Below, piece by piece: positions 15,529 to 20,909 of a stretch of DNA of 20,909 bases; the first letter of the stretch is position 1, and every line of letters begins with the position of its first letter. The notes beneath the pieces are model-generated. The model did not search any database. It was not told the DNA's origin and saw nothing but the letters and a program-made list of their open reading frames with translations. The stretch is from Leucobacter sp. UBA1945. GTDB lineage: Bacteria > Actinomycetota > Actinomycetes > Actinomycetales > Microbacteriaceae. Both the position numbers and the translations under genes were made by a program. The stretch spans positions 1-20,909 of the forward strand of contig DDEV01000093.1 of assembly GCA_002336855.1 (NCBI GenBank), read 5' to 3'.

Positions 15529-15917
15529 GTCTCCTCCTTCGGGTCGTTGAGGCGCGCGAATGTGCCGCCGGTCAGGGATTCACGGATACCGAAAAGGGAG
15601 AGGATCACCTCCCGCAGCGATCGCCAGGGGAGTGTCATCAGTGCGGCCTCGTTCTCAGCGGGGAGACGGGGGTAGAAGCGTTGCAGGTCGGGCAGCACGT
15701 AGGCGTGCCAGTGCTCGAGCACGTGCGCCCAGAGGTCACGTGAGTTGATGCTGCCGCCGTCGGTGGTGGCCTCGGCTTCTAGACGGAGGTAGTCGGGCCA
15801 CCAGACGGGTTCTTCGTAGAATCCGTCGCCGAGGTGTCGGCCGCCGAATCGAGCCATGTCCTCAGCTGTTTGTACTTGTCGCCCAGCCCGGAGGATTCCA
15901 TCACGCGTCCGAGGGCT
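15525..15917 (-). CDS. Tail assembly chaperone GT, frameshift extension (T part)
   Basis: This frame has no credible start of its own. The first ATG in frame (15986) would begin with an Arg-rich shadow of the upstream gene and has no ribosome binding site. It is entered by a -1 shift at CCCAAAA from the upstream chaperone frame. The fused product would be 138 residues of G plus 130 of T (beginning SPRTRDGILRAG), about 268 aa. T is rich in Trp and Leu (FYEEPVWWPDYLRLEAE, WAHVLEHWHAYVLPDLQRFYP, LPWRSLREVILSLFGI), as in GT proteins of other siphophages. GT binds tape measure and tail tube subunits during assembly and is not in the virion. Its stop overlaps the tape measure start. Confidence 0.85.
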   Translation of the reverse strand, partial: SPRTRDGILRAGRQVQTAEDMARFGGRHLGDGFYEEPVWWPDYLRLEAEATTDGGSINSRDLWAHVLEHWHAYVLPDLQRFYPRLPAENEAALMTLPWRSLREVILSLFGIRESLTGGTFARLNDPKEET

Positions 15918-16330
15918 TTTGGGTAACCACCGGCTTCGTTCAGCAGGTCTCCGACGGCTTCGATCGACCCGCCTCCGGTGTTCCACAAAATCGCCGCCTG
16001 AGCGACGATGCTCTGCCTCGCGGCACGTAGGTTCTCGAAGTCCTTGAACCGCTGTGCAGCGGCCTGCTCGCGCGCGTTGGGTGCCTTTTTGCGGAACCGC
16101 CTCGGCGCTTCGTCCGTGGGCGCGCCGAGGGCGAGCTTCGTGAGGCGGTCTGTCTTCTCCATCACCGCATCGGGGCCCTGCTCGTGCATTGTGACGCCGA
16201 GTGCGACACCGACGAGCAGCGCCTGGATCTCGATACCGACCGAGCCGGGAACGGGGTAGATGGTGAAGGTGGTGCCGTCACCGAAGTCGATGACGAGGTT
16301 TCCGTTGATCTCTTGTGCGGTGGTGGGCAT
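15779..16330 (-). CDS. Tail assembly chaperone G
   Basis: The protein has 183 aa from an ATG at 16330 (beginning MPTTAQEINGN), chosen because AAGGAG lies seven bases upstream; an upstream start in this frame has no such site. Residues 1-60 are beta-rich (LVIDFGDGTTFTIYPVP); the rest is helical and charged. It lies between major tail protein and tape measure, the invariant place of the G/GT pair. The codons TAC CCA AAA (15925-15917) contain the slippery heptamer; most ribosomes would end at 15779 to give G and a fraction would shift to make GT. Its start region is perfectly complementary to a hairpin loop 46 bases upstream, so its translation may be controlled by RNA structure. Confidence 0.87.
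   Translation of the reverse strand: MPTTAQEINGNLVIDFGDGTTFTIYPVPGSVGIEIQALLVGVALGVTMHEQGPDAVMEKTDRLTKLALGAPTDEAPRRFRKKAPNAREQAAAQRFKDFENLRAARQSIVAQAAILWNTGGGSIEAVGDLLNEAGGYPKALGRVMESSGLGDKYKQLRTWLDSAADTSATDSTKNPSGGPTTSV
15917..15923 (-). promoter_or_regulatory. -1 ribosomal frameshift slippery site CCCAAAA
   Basis: On the minus strand the heptamer reads C CCA AAA in the G frame, a canonical XXXYYYZ. Moving back one base enters exactly the T frame, which is open from here to the tape measure. Such -1 shifts between G and T are conserved across long-tailed phages. No convincing stimulatory structure was found at the usual distance downstream. Confidence 0.85.
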
Positions 16331-16406
16331 GGTCGTGCTCCTTAAAGTCAGGTGGTCGTGCAAGGTGGGGGCCTCGGGGCGCGGCACGACCATGCGCGCC
16401 CCGAGG
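16328..16406 (-). promoter_or_regulatory. Candidate RNA switch between major tail gene and chaperone G
   Basis: The minus-strand RNA has a perfect 12-bp hairpin (arms 16406-16395 and 16383-16372) with an 11-nt loop, CATGGTCGTGC. The last 11 nt up to and including the G start codon, GCACGACCATG (16338-16328), are the exact reverse complement of the loop. They include the last base of the Shine-Dalgarno. A second copy, GCACGACCA (16361-16353), lies 10 bases after the hairpin and could pair with 9 loop bases as an H-type pseudoknot (stems 12 and 9 bp, loops 2 and 10 nt). The two copies would compete for the loop. No U-tract follows, so it is not a standard terminator. Function is inference: tuning G translation. 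Confidence 0.6.
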
Positions 16407-16428
16407 GGTATGTGACTCGGAACCTGGG

Positions 16429-16944
16429 TTAAGGAGTGACGAGTGCCGGGTTCTCTACTACCTCGCGGTCACCCTTCGAGGTGAGCGTGAAGCTGAAGAA
16501 CTCGATGTCGGCGTTGCCGGTGTTCTTGCGCTGGAAGCTGACCTCGGCGGTGAACTCCCACGAGAGTTCCTCGATCCACTCGTGGTAGACGCGGACCTTG
16601 ATGACCTTCTTGGTCGGGTCGCCGCCCTTAATGTTCGCCTGCGCTGCAGCGAGGAGCATCGCAATGAACGGCTGCACCTTACCTTCGGAGTTCTTCACCG
16701 CCTTCGCGTCGAACGCGACGGTGAAGGTCTCGCCAATGGTGCTGGTGTCGTCCTGGCCACGGTTGGCGTAGGTGGTGCCGTCGGCGGTCTTCGGCGACGG
16801 GTTGGGCTGCAAGCCCGTGATGTCGGGTGCGGTAAGCCAGGTAGGCTCGGCCGGCCCGACTGGCAATGCAGCGACGTCGCAGTGGTATTCGTAGCTCTGG
16901 CCGTTGAGCCCCTGGGTCGGGGCGGGCGGGGTGTAGGGGGCCAT
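16429..16944 (-). CDS. Major tail tube protein
   Basis: The protein has 171 aa. Position (after the tail terminator, before chaperones G/GT), size and a strong ribosome binding site (AAGGAG, five bases before the ATG) identify the tail tube subunit, which polymerises around the tape measure. The sequence has the usual features: a flexible N-terminus, a beta-rich core (DTSTIGETFTVAFDAKAV, KVIKVRVYHEW, WEFTAEVSFQRKN) and a late FFSFTLTSKGD strand. It has no C-terminal Ig-like decoration domain, so it is of the short type. A perfect hairpin follows 22 bases after its stop, probably affecting how much downstream message or protein is made. Confidence 0.85.
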   Translation of the reverse strand: MAPYTPPAPTQGLNGQSYEYHCDVAALPVGPAEPTWLTAPDITGLQPNPSPKTADGTTYANRGQDDTSTIGETFTVAFDAKAVKNSEGKVQPFIAMLLAAAQANIKGGDPTKKVIKVRVYHEWIEELSWEFTAEVSFQRKNTGNADIEFFSFTLTSKGDREVVENPALVTP

Positions 16945-17009
16945 GACGGCTCCTTTCTGGGTATGCGAAAGCCCCCAGCGGATGACAAGGGCTCAGGTCG
17001 TGTAGGTGG

Positions 17010-17471
17010 TCAGTCTTCGGCGTAGCGGTTGCCACGGAACTCGAAGTTCTGCGTCGTCTCGAGCGCCTCAGTCGTGTTCGGTTCGCCCCAAGACGTGGCG
17101 CCGAGCTGACGGACGCGATCAATTTCGAGGCCGCCGATGGTGAGCCGGGTGAGGTCGGGGAAGAGTGCCCGGATGTCGTCGAGCCAATCGCGCACCGCGA
17201 GCGCACTCAGGCCGGGGTGTCGAGCGCGCAACTGAATTCGCGTGCGCTCGACGTTCAGCACACCTGCCTGTGGCATGTACGGTGTGATGACGAACGTCGC
17301 GAGGGTCTCGGCGTTCTTGCCGGTGGGCGAGTGGTCGAAGTAGATGCCGCGCACGCCTGCGGGGTAGGGCTTGTGCTCCGGATCGTAGACGGCGAGGCCA
17401 GCCTCGTGCACGCGCTCAGCGATCCCGACCATGAGTTTCGCAGTGTAGTGGCGGGGTGCGTAGGCGCTCAT
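17010..17471 (-). CDS. Tail terminator protein
   Basis: The protein has 153 aa. It lies directly before the major tail protein, the standard place of the protein that caps the tail tube and joins it to the head. The pattern fits the family loosely: an N-terminal helix (KLMVGIAERVHEAG), a strand with RGIYFDHSP, then VERTRIQLRARHPGLSALAVRDWLDDIRAL (here split for brevity) and a C-terminal FEFRGNRY. The RIQLRAR plus following helix is typical of minor capsid/terminator proteins of Gram-positive phages. The ATG overlaps the previous gene (ATGA) and follows AAAGGGG. Confidence 0.72.
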   Translation of the reverse strand: MSAYAPRHYTAKLMVGIAERVHEAGLAVYDPEHKPYPAGVRGIYFDHSPTGKNAETLATFVITPYMPQAGVLNVERTRIQLRARHPGLSALAVRDWLDDIRALFPDLTRLTIGGLEIDRVRQLGATSWGEPNTTEALETTQNFEFRGNRYAED

Positions 17472-17815
17472 TCGAGCCCCTTTCCGAGCCGGGATGCGAT
17501 CGCCTGGGAGACCTCGCCGCGGTGCTCTTCGAGTGGCTGCTCAAGGTACTTCGCCTGGCCCTCGTCGTGCCGATAGTCGAGCGCTTCGTGCTGCTTCACC
17601 GCATATTCGGTGTCGTAGGAGACGTGCGCCTCGAGGTTCCCGGCGGTCGCGGGCGTTACTTGCCCTGTCGCACGGAGGATGCCGGTGTCAATAGGGGCGA
17701 GAGGCTGGGAGAAGCCGCGCAACAGCTCGGCGCCATGATTCAATGCCTCGGGCGCGTTCGCGTTGAGCATCGCGGAAACGATGTCGCCGTTCCATTCGGT
17801 GTTGACGCCGCTCAT
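17468..17815 (-). CDS. HK97 gp10-like neck protein
   Basis: The protein has 115 aa from an ATG at 17815 that overlaps the upstream stop (ATGA); longer starts would run into the upstream gene. It has the family's usual core: PIDTGILRATGQVTPA, then HVSYDTEYAVKQHEAL, and a C-terminal helix (YLEQPLEEHRGEVSQAIAS). The combination of a DTG-L-x-S/A-type motif with a Y-x-x-x-H/E segment is characteristic of HK97 gp10-type head-tail joining proteins. It sits fourth in the neck gene set, between the head-closure protein and the tail terminator. Confidence 0.8.
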   Translation of the reverse strand: MSGVNTEWNGDIVSAMLNANAPEALNHGAELLRGFSQPLAPIDTGILRATGQVTPATAGNLEAHVSYDTEYAVKQHEALDYRHDEGQAKYLEQPLEEHRGEVSQAIASRLGKGLE

Positions 17816-18156
17816 GCGAGCCTCACCTCCAAAAGGTCTGCGATCCTGGGGTGCTCGTACCGGTCGCAACGGATCACATGCGAGACGCGCTCGTCCGACG
17901 TGCCAGCGCGCACCGTCACCCGCGTCTCAGGGGTCGGGATCACGCTCACCTCGGAGCGTTCGAAGTAGATCGTGGTGGCTGAGTTGACCTCGGCGTCGTA
18001 CTGGTCGCGCACGAGCACGTCAGAGTCGATGATGAGGGCCCTCTCGACGAGCTCTGCAGCACCGAAGCTGCGCCCGTTCGCGCCGCCACCGAGGTACGGT
18101 TCGACGCTCACGAGACGGCGATGGGGGAGCAACTTCCCGGGGATCCGCCTACCCAT
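17812..18156 (-). CDS. Head-closure (stopper) protein
   Basis: The protein has 114 aa. It is beta-rich (LVRDQYDAEVNSATTIYFER, split here: VRDQYDAEV; SVIPTPETRVTVRA) and lies between the gp6-like adaptor and the gp10-like protein, the usual place of the head completion or stopper protein that seals DNA in the head. No diagnostic motif was recognised, so the call is by position and size. The start overlaps the previous gene by 8 bp, which suggests coupling. A minor tail attachment protein is the alternative. Confidence 0.6.
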   Translation of the reverse strand: MGRRIPGKLLPHRRLVSVEPYLGGGANGRSFGAAELVERALIIDSDVLVRDQYDAEVNSATTIYFERSEVSVIPTPETRVTVRAGTSDERVSHVIRCDRYEHPRIADLLEVRLA

Positions 18157-18550
18157 CGGTCACCGTCCCCGGGATTAGCCCGGCGAGGCGGAGCACACGG
18201 TACGCTTCCGGATTCCACTTCGGGACCGGCTGCGTCGGGTTCGGGCCCGACGAAAAAGCGCCACCGAAACCGAGCGGGCCGAGCCGGACAGACTCACCGG
18301 AGCCCGCCATGTCGATCTCGTCGCCGTGCTTGTCGCGGTGCATCGCCTGCAGGCAGGTCGCCTCACGAATCGCTTCCTCATCAGCAGGGTCGGTCGGGAG
18401 GCCCGCGGCGTCAACGGGATAGACCGCGGTGAGCAGCATCTCGTCGACGTCGCGGGACGCCGAGCGGAGGAGGTGGCCCGCATCCGTCGGGGCAGGATCA
18501 GGGTCGAGGTAGTCCTCGAGCTGTTCCTTGGTGGCGTAGATGCGGGCCAT
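18149..18550 (-). CDS. Head-tail adaptor, gp6-like
   Basis: The protein has 133 aa from an ATG at 18550 with GAGGAG five bases upstream; a GTG six bases further up overlaps the previous stop and has no spacing for a ribosome binding site. The N-terminal YATKEQLEDYLDPDP followed by helices (LLRSASRDVDEMLLTAVYP; EEAIREATCLQAMHRD) matches the mostly alpha-helical gp6/gp15 connectors. These form a ring under the portal. The late Gly-rich part (VRLGPLGFGGAF) is a loop common in this family among actinophages. Confidence 0.75.
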   Translation of the reverse strand: MARIYATKEQLEDYLDPDPAPTDAGHLLRSASRDVDEMLLTAVYPVDAAGLPTDPADEEAIREATCLQAMHRDKHGDEIDMAGSGESVRLGPLGFGGAFSSGPNPTQPVPKWNPEAYRVLRLAGLIPGTVTDG

Positions 18551-18552
18551 GG

Positions 18553-18852
18553 TCACTCCTCTGTTTTATCGGCCTCGGCCGCACGGTGCTCGACGATGCG
18601 AGCCTGAATCTCGGGCTTCGTGCCATCGACACTGAGTCCGAGCGCGGCAGCTGCGTCCTGCAGTGCTGCCTTCGATGGGTTGCCCGAGATGAAGGCCTCC
18701 CACGACGGCTGCACCTCGGTGATCCCTGCACTCTTGAAGAGCAGCAGCGTCTCGGGGCCGGGATCGATGTCGGCGGTCACACCATCGATGAAGGCCTCGC
18801 CGCCGAAGACGACACGACCAGCGGGTGCGTTCGGGTCACGGAAGCGAGCCAT
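18553..18852 (-). CDS. Small head-region protein with C-terminal SAP/HeH-like module
   Basis: The protein has 99 aa. Residues 1-55 (RVVFGGEAFIDGVTADID) form a small beta-type segment of unknown fold. Residues about 60-89 (SKAALQDAAAALGLSVDG, then TKPEIQARIVEH) match the helix-extended loop-helix pattern of SAP/HeH/LEM-like modules. These bind DNA or protein in other settings. It follows the major capsid protein by one gene and overlaps the preceding gene by TGATG; AAGGAG lies eight bases before the ATG. In the phage it may be a head fibre, decoration or connector-associated protein (inference). The preceding gene has a similar module. Confidence 0.65.
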   Translation of the reverse strand: MARFRDPNAPAGRVVFGGEAFIDGVTADIDPGPETLLLFKSAGITEVQPSWEAFISGNPSKAALQDAAAALGLSVDGTKPEIQARIVEHRAAEADKTEE

Positions 18853-19181
18853 CAGCTCTGCTCCTTGCCCTCATCGCCGTCAGCGGGCGGCGACTGCGGA
18901 TCAGCAGCCGGGGCAGCGGTCTTCGCCTTGTGATCGGCGATGCGCTTCTTCAGCTCATCAACCTTGCCCTTGGCTTCGATACCGAGTTCCTTCGCCTCGG
19001 CGACGAGCAGTTCACGCTCGGTCGGCTCCTTGGCTTTCTCCTCGGCTTCGACGGTGTAGCCCTGGCGTTCGAAGTAGGCGATAGCTGCGAGATCTTCGGT
19101 CTCGCCCTCACCGTTCTTGAAATCGACACCTACAACGGTGCCGGTGAACCCCTTCACAGGGGTCGTGATCTTGGGTGACAT
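18852..19181 (-). CDS. Small head-region protein with HeH-like module and disordered tail
   Basis: The protein has 109 aa from an ATG at 19181 with AGGAGG nine bases upstream; the longer frame runs back into the intergenic hairpin and is not credible. Residues 1-47 (VKGFTGTVVGVDFKNGEG, IAYFERQGYTVE) form a small folded part. Residues about 57-86 (LLVAEAKELGIEAKGK, VDELKKRIADH) are a clear HeH/LEM or Rho-N-like helix-loop-helix. The end is Pro, Ala and Glu rich and probably disordered. It directly follows the major capsid protein across a hairpin-bearing gap, the place of decoration or head-fibre proteins in related phages. Confidence 0.68.
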   Translation of the reverse strand: MSPKITTPVKGFTGTVVGVDFKNGEGETEDLAAIAYFERQGYTVEAEEKAKEPTERELLVAEAKELGIEAKGKVDELKKRIADHKAKTAAPAADPQSPPADGDEGKEQS

Positions 19182-19205
19182 GGGTATTACCCTCCTCAGG
19201 GTGTA

Positions 19206-19249
19206 GTCGTGCCTGTGTGGGCCGCACATCGATCGCACGACCCACACAG
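19206..19249 (-). promoter_or_regulatory. Hairpin with alternative pairing after the major capsid gene
   Basis: The minus-strand RNA has a perfect 9-bp stem (CTGTGTGGG 19249... and CCCACACAG; arms 19241-19249 and 19213-19221) with a 19-nt loop, six bases after the capsid stop. The loop begins TCGTGC. Directly after the stem comes GCACGAC (19212-19206), complementary to GTCGTGC at 19241-19235. With no linker, the two pairings are probably alternatives and not simultaneous. There is no U-tract. The same GTCGTGC/GCACGAC pair occurs in the gap after the major tail gene. Confidence 0.5.
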
Positions 19250-19255
19250 CTCGGG

Positions 19256-20260
19256 TTACTGGACGCGGATGTTGCGGAACACCGCGGCGGCCTTGGTGGC
19301 CTTGAGAGCGACCGCGATCGGGCCGAGCTCCACCTCGCCGCGCTTCACAGCACCGGCCTGAGCGAAGTCGGGGAGCCAGGTCTGCACGATCTGCCCGCCG
19401 ACGGTGGAGACGCCGTGGAAGCCGTCGAGGCCGACACGGTATGCGTACAGGTCGGTCAGGCCATCAGTTGCCACGGTGGCGACGGTGCGGGTCTGGATCG
19501 GGATGATCGCGGTGTTCGAGCCTGCCTTCGCACCGGCATCTCCGAAGAGGATGCCGCCGTAGGTTTCGCGCTCGATCGGGCGACCGTTCGCGCCGACCAG
19601 GCCCTCGACGGGATCCTTGGTGTACATGCCTGCGCGGCGTGCAGCAGCACGCACGCGCGACAGCACCTTCGCGTTGCCGACGAGGATGGTGGGGGTGCCG
19701 TCGAGGAGCGACAGGAACTCGTCGATCACGTCGAGTGCCTTGTGCTCCGCGCGCGGGTTGGTGTCGAAATCGCGCCAGTCGGTTACTTCGCCTGCGCGGA
19801 ACTCGGTCGAGGAACCGACGAGGGCCTTATCGAGGCCGTCGAAGCCGTTCGCATCGGTGGCCTTGTCGCCGTTGATCACGAGGTCAGCGAACTTCGCGTT
19901 CGTCGACTTGATCTTCTGCTCCATGTTCAGGGCGATGTTGCCCGAAGCGGCCGGGCCGAGCTTCGCGGTGACGCGATCAACTGCGAACGAGCCACCCATG
20001 ACAGCGAGGTCGACCGTGTGGCGGGTCGTCTCGACGTTCTGGTCGGTGTACTCCGAGTTGATCTGTCGGGTGCCGGCGGTAGCCTGCGTGGTGAGACGTC
20101 GGTACCCGTAGGTGAGGGTGTCGCCGCCACCTGCGGGGTTGACGACGTCGTCGAAGATCAGCGAATCGGGGATGACACCCGTCTTGCGGAACTCGTCGAT
20201 CGCGGCAACGTCGACATCGTCGGTGGTGTTGTTCTTGGATTCTGCGAGTGAAACAGCCAT
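19256..20260 (-). CDS. Major capsid protein (HK97-like fold)
   Basis: The protein has 334 aa. It follows the scaffold gene, and the sequence is typical of major capsid proteins of actinophages: an N-terminal arm (NNTTDDVDVAAIDEFRKTG), the segment DSLIFDDVVNPAGGGDTL, then LAVMGGSFAVDR, a helix leading to KFADLVINGD and NGFDGLDKAL, PTILVGNAKVLSRVRAAARR, and a C-terminal beta block (LGPIAVALKATKAAAVFRN). It forms the icosahedral shell. No N-terminal delta domain is fused, consistent with the separate scaffold upstream. The ribosome binding site is AAAGGAG, about nine bases before the ATG. A perfect hairpin follows the stop. Confidence 0.9.
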   Translation of the reverse strand: MAVSLAESKNNTTDDVDVAAIDEFRKTGVIPDSLIFDDVVNPAGGGDTLTYGYRRLTTQATAGTRQINSEYTDQNVETTRHTVDLAVMGGSFAVDRVTAKLGPAASGNIALNMEQKIKSTNAKFADLVINGDKATDANGFDGLDKALVGSSTEFRAGEVTDWRDFDTNPRAEHKALDVIDEFLSLLDGTPTILVGNAKVLSRVRAAARRAGMYTKDPVEGLVGANGRPIERETYGGILFGDAGAKAGSNTAIIPIQTRTVATVATDGLTDLYAYRVGLDGFHGVSTVGGQIVQTWLPDFAQAGAVKRGEVELGPIAVALKATKAAAVFRNIRVQ

Positions 20261-20285
20261 GAGCTGGTTCTCCTTTTCAGTTTGT

Positions 20286-20909
20286 TTAGCCTGCGAGGCG
20301 CGCAGCGATCGCGCCTTCGAGGCCGGTGGGCTTGGTGGTCGATCCGCCGGCGGGTGTGCCGCCGGAAGTGCTGGGGAGCGTGGCCGCGGGTGCTGCGGCG
20401 TAGGCCGGGTTCTCGGTTACGAACTTGGTCACCGCGGCACCGAGCGCCGCAGCGTCGGCGAAGTCGATGTCCTTGATCGACGCCTGGAAGCTTGCCGAGT
20501 CGAGCAGGAGTGCCGCGTTCCCGGCCTTCTCTGCAGCCCCAGCGGCGGTGGTGACGGCCTTCTCGCGGTTGAACGCGGTGACCTGTGCTTGGAAGTCGTC
20601 GCGCTCCTGCTGTGCCGCTGCGAGAGCAGCCTGAGCGTCTGCAGCGGCCTTGTTCGCGGTGTCTGCGTCGGCCATGAGTCTCTGCACCTGCTCCGGGGTA
20701 AACCCCTGGAGCTGCTGGATCTGCGGGGCCGCGGGCGCCTGCGGTGCCGGTGATGGCGCGGGAGGCTGCGCGCCGTTCTGAGCAGCGTAGAACGCGGCAA
20801 CCTGAGCCGGGCTCGGTGCCGGCGCAGCGGGCGGCGCACCGGGCGCCGAGGGTGCGGCCGGGGCGGCTGGTGCCGCTCCGCCTTCGCCCTCGGCGAGTCG
20901 GATACCGCG
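20286..20909 (-). CDS. Capsid scaffolding protein (N-terminus outside window)
   Basis: The frame is open from the right edge to the stop at 20286 (207 residues seen). From the edge it begins RGIRLAEGEGGAAPAAP, a long Pro/Ala-rich low-complexity stretch of about 75 residues. A Gln-rich segment (APQIQQLQGFTPEQVQRLM) follows, then an Ala-rich coiled coil (ADADTANKAAADAQAALAA, QQERDDFQAQVTAFN) and a small C-terminal helical part ending LEGAIAARLAG. Ala/Gln/Glu-rich helices followed by a basic C-terminus directly before the capsid gene are typical of scaffolds, which guide shell assembly and then leave. An internal ATG near the coiled coil (20672) exists, but the open frame continues well upstream, so that is unlikely to be the start. 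The upstream part could include a protease domain. Confidence 0.8.
   Translation of the reverse strand, partial: RGIRLAEGEGGAAPAAPAAPSAPGAPPAAPAPSPAQVAAFYAAQNGAQPPAPSPAPQAPAAPQIQQLQGFTPEQVQRLMADADTANKAAADAQAALAAAQQERDDFQAQVTAFNREKAVTTAAGAAEKAGNAALLLDSASFQASIKDIDFADAAALGAAVTKFVTENPAYAAAPAATLPSTSGGTPAGGSTTKPTGLEGAIAARLAG

Larger units (their letters stand above)
3585..20909. mobile_element. Siphovirus prophage (partial; right end outside window)
   Basis: From the tRNA-derived junction to the right edge, nearly all genes are phage structural, lysis or accessory genes. The order is scaffold, capsid, neck, tail tube, chaperones, tape measure, tail tip, fibre, lysis, then an accessory cassette at the attachment end. 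The long tape measure and the frameshifted chaperone pair indicate a non-contractile or long tail; no tail sheath is present, which favours a siphovirus. The visible late genes are all intact, so nothing seen here indicates decay. Portal, terminase, integrase, repressor and replication genes are not visible. Confidence 0.92.

Noticed and set aside
15880..15916. Stimulatory hairpin downstream of the slippery site (AGCCC with GGGCT)
   Set aside because: Only five base pairs, starting with no spacer from the heptamer. Too weak and wrongly placed.
15525..15986. T chaperone as an independent gene starting at 15986
   Set aside because: No ribosome binding site; the first 25 residues are Arg-rich out-of-frame shadow of G, and a proper slippery site lies inside the overlap.
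19206..19249. True H-type pseudoknot after the capsid gene
   Set aside because: The two stems have no linker between them, so they are unlikely to form at once; kept only as alternative pairings.
19175..20251. Long plus-strand ORF antisense to the capsid gene
   Set aside because: It is a high-GC shadow of the capsid frame, without a ribosome binding site or a recognisable protein.
1..20909. CRISPR array or insertion sequence
   Set aside because: No regularly spaced repeats and no transposase or terminal inverted repeats were seen on either strand.

Overview
The window is high-GC DNA with Shine-Dalgarno-led, tightly overlapping genes, several GTG starts and probable leaderless promoters. This suggests an actinobacterium, probably Microbacteriaceae (Leucobacter or Microbacterium type); that placement is inference from codon use and gene style. 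It holds a bacterial flank (about 1-3584) and most of the late half of an integrated siphophage (about 3585-20909, running off the right edge).

Bacterial flank: an MFS efflux-type transporter (minus, 3' end outside the window) lies 48 bp downstream of an AraC/GyrI-type regulator (minus). Divergently placed is a membrane-anchored HSL-type alpha/beta hydrolase (plus). Thirty bases past the hydrolase stop lies the 3' end of a minus-strand tRNA (acceptor strand, discriminator, T-loop, half of the T-stem) with no matching 5' half. This is what remains at one end of a prophage inserted in a tRNA 3' end.

Prophage edge (3605-5265): a small accessory cassette. A hypothetical protein is followed by a SRAP/HMCES-family abasic-site DNA-protein crosslinking protein with its own apparent leaderless promoter. 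A coupled zinc-ribbon protein follows. A two-TM membrane protein sits on the minus strand, beyond the late terminator, with its own apparent leaderless promoter (a moron).

Late operon (minus, 20909 to 5348), in transcription order: scaffold (partial), major capsid protein, two small proteins with SAP/HeH-like modules, four head-tail/neck proteins, major tail protein, tail assembly chaperone G and its -1 frameshift extension (slippery CCCAAAA), tape measure, distal tail protein, large tail-tip protein with FN3-like repeats, tail fibre, mini zinc-ribbon protein, M23 endolysin, two holin-like membrane proteins, and a strong terminator hairpin. The order is that of a long-tailed siphovirus infecting an actinobacterium. 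No portal, terminase, integrase or repressor is visible; they should lie beyond 20909.

The most unusual signal is RNA-level. The gap after each of the two most abundant structural genes (major capsid, major tail) holds a perfect hairpin with no U-tract, and the loop of each carries GTCGTGC facing a downstream GCACGAC. After the major tail gene the whole 11-nt loop is perfectly complementary to the 11 nt from the end of the Shine-Dalgarno through the ATG of chaperone G. A second copy of the target lies closer to the hairpin, in a geometry suitable for an H-type pseudoknot. This looks like an RNA switch setting G expression relative to the major tail protein; I know of no description of it.
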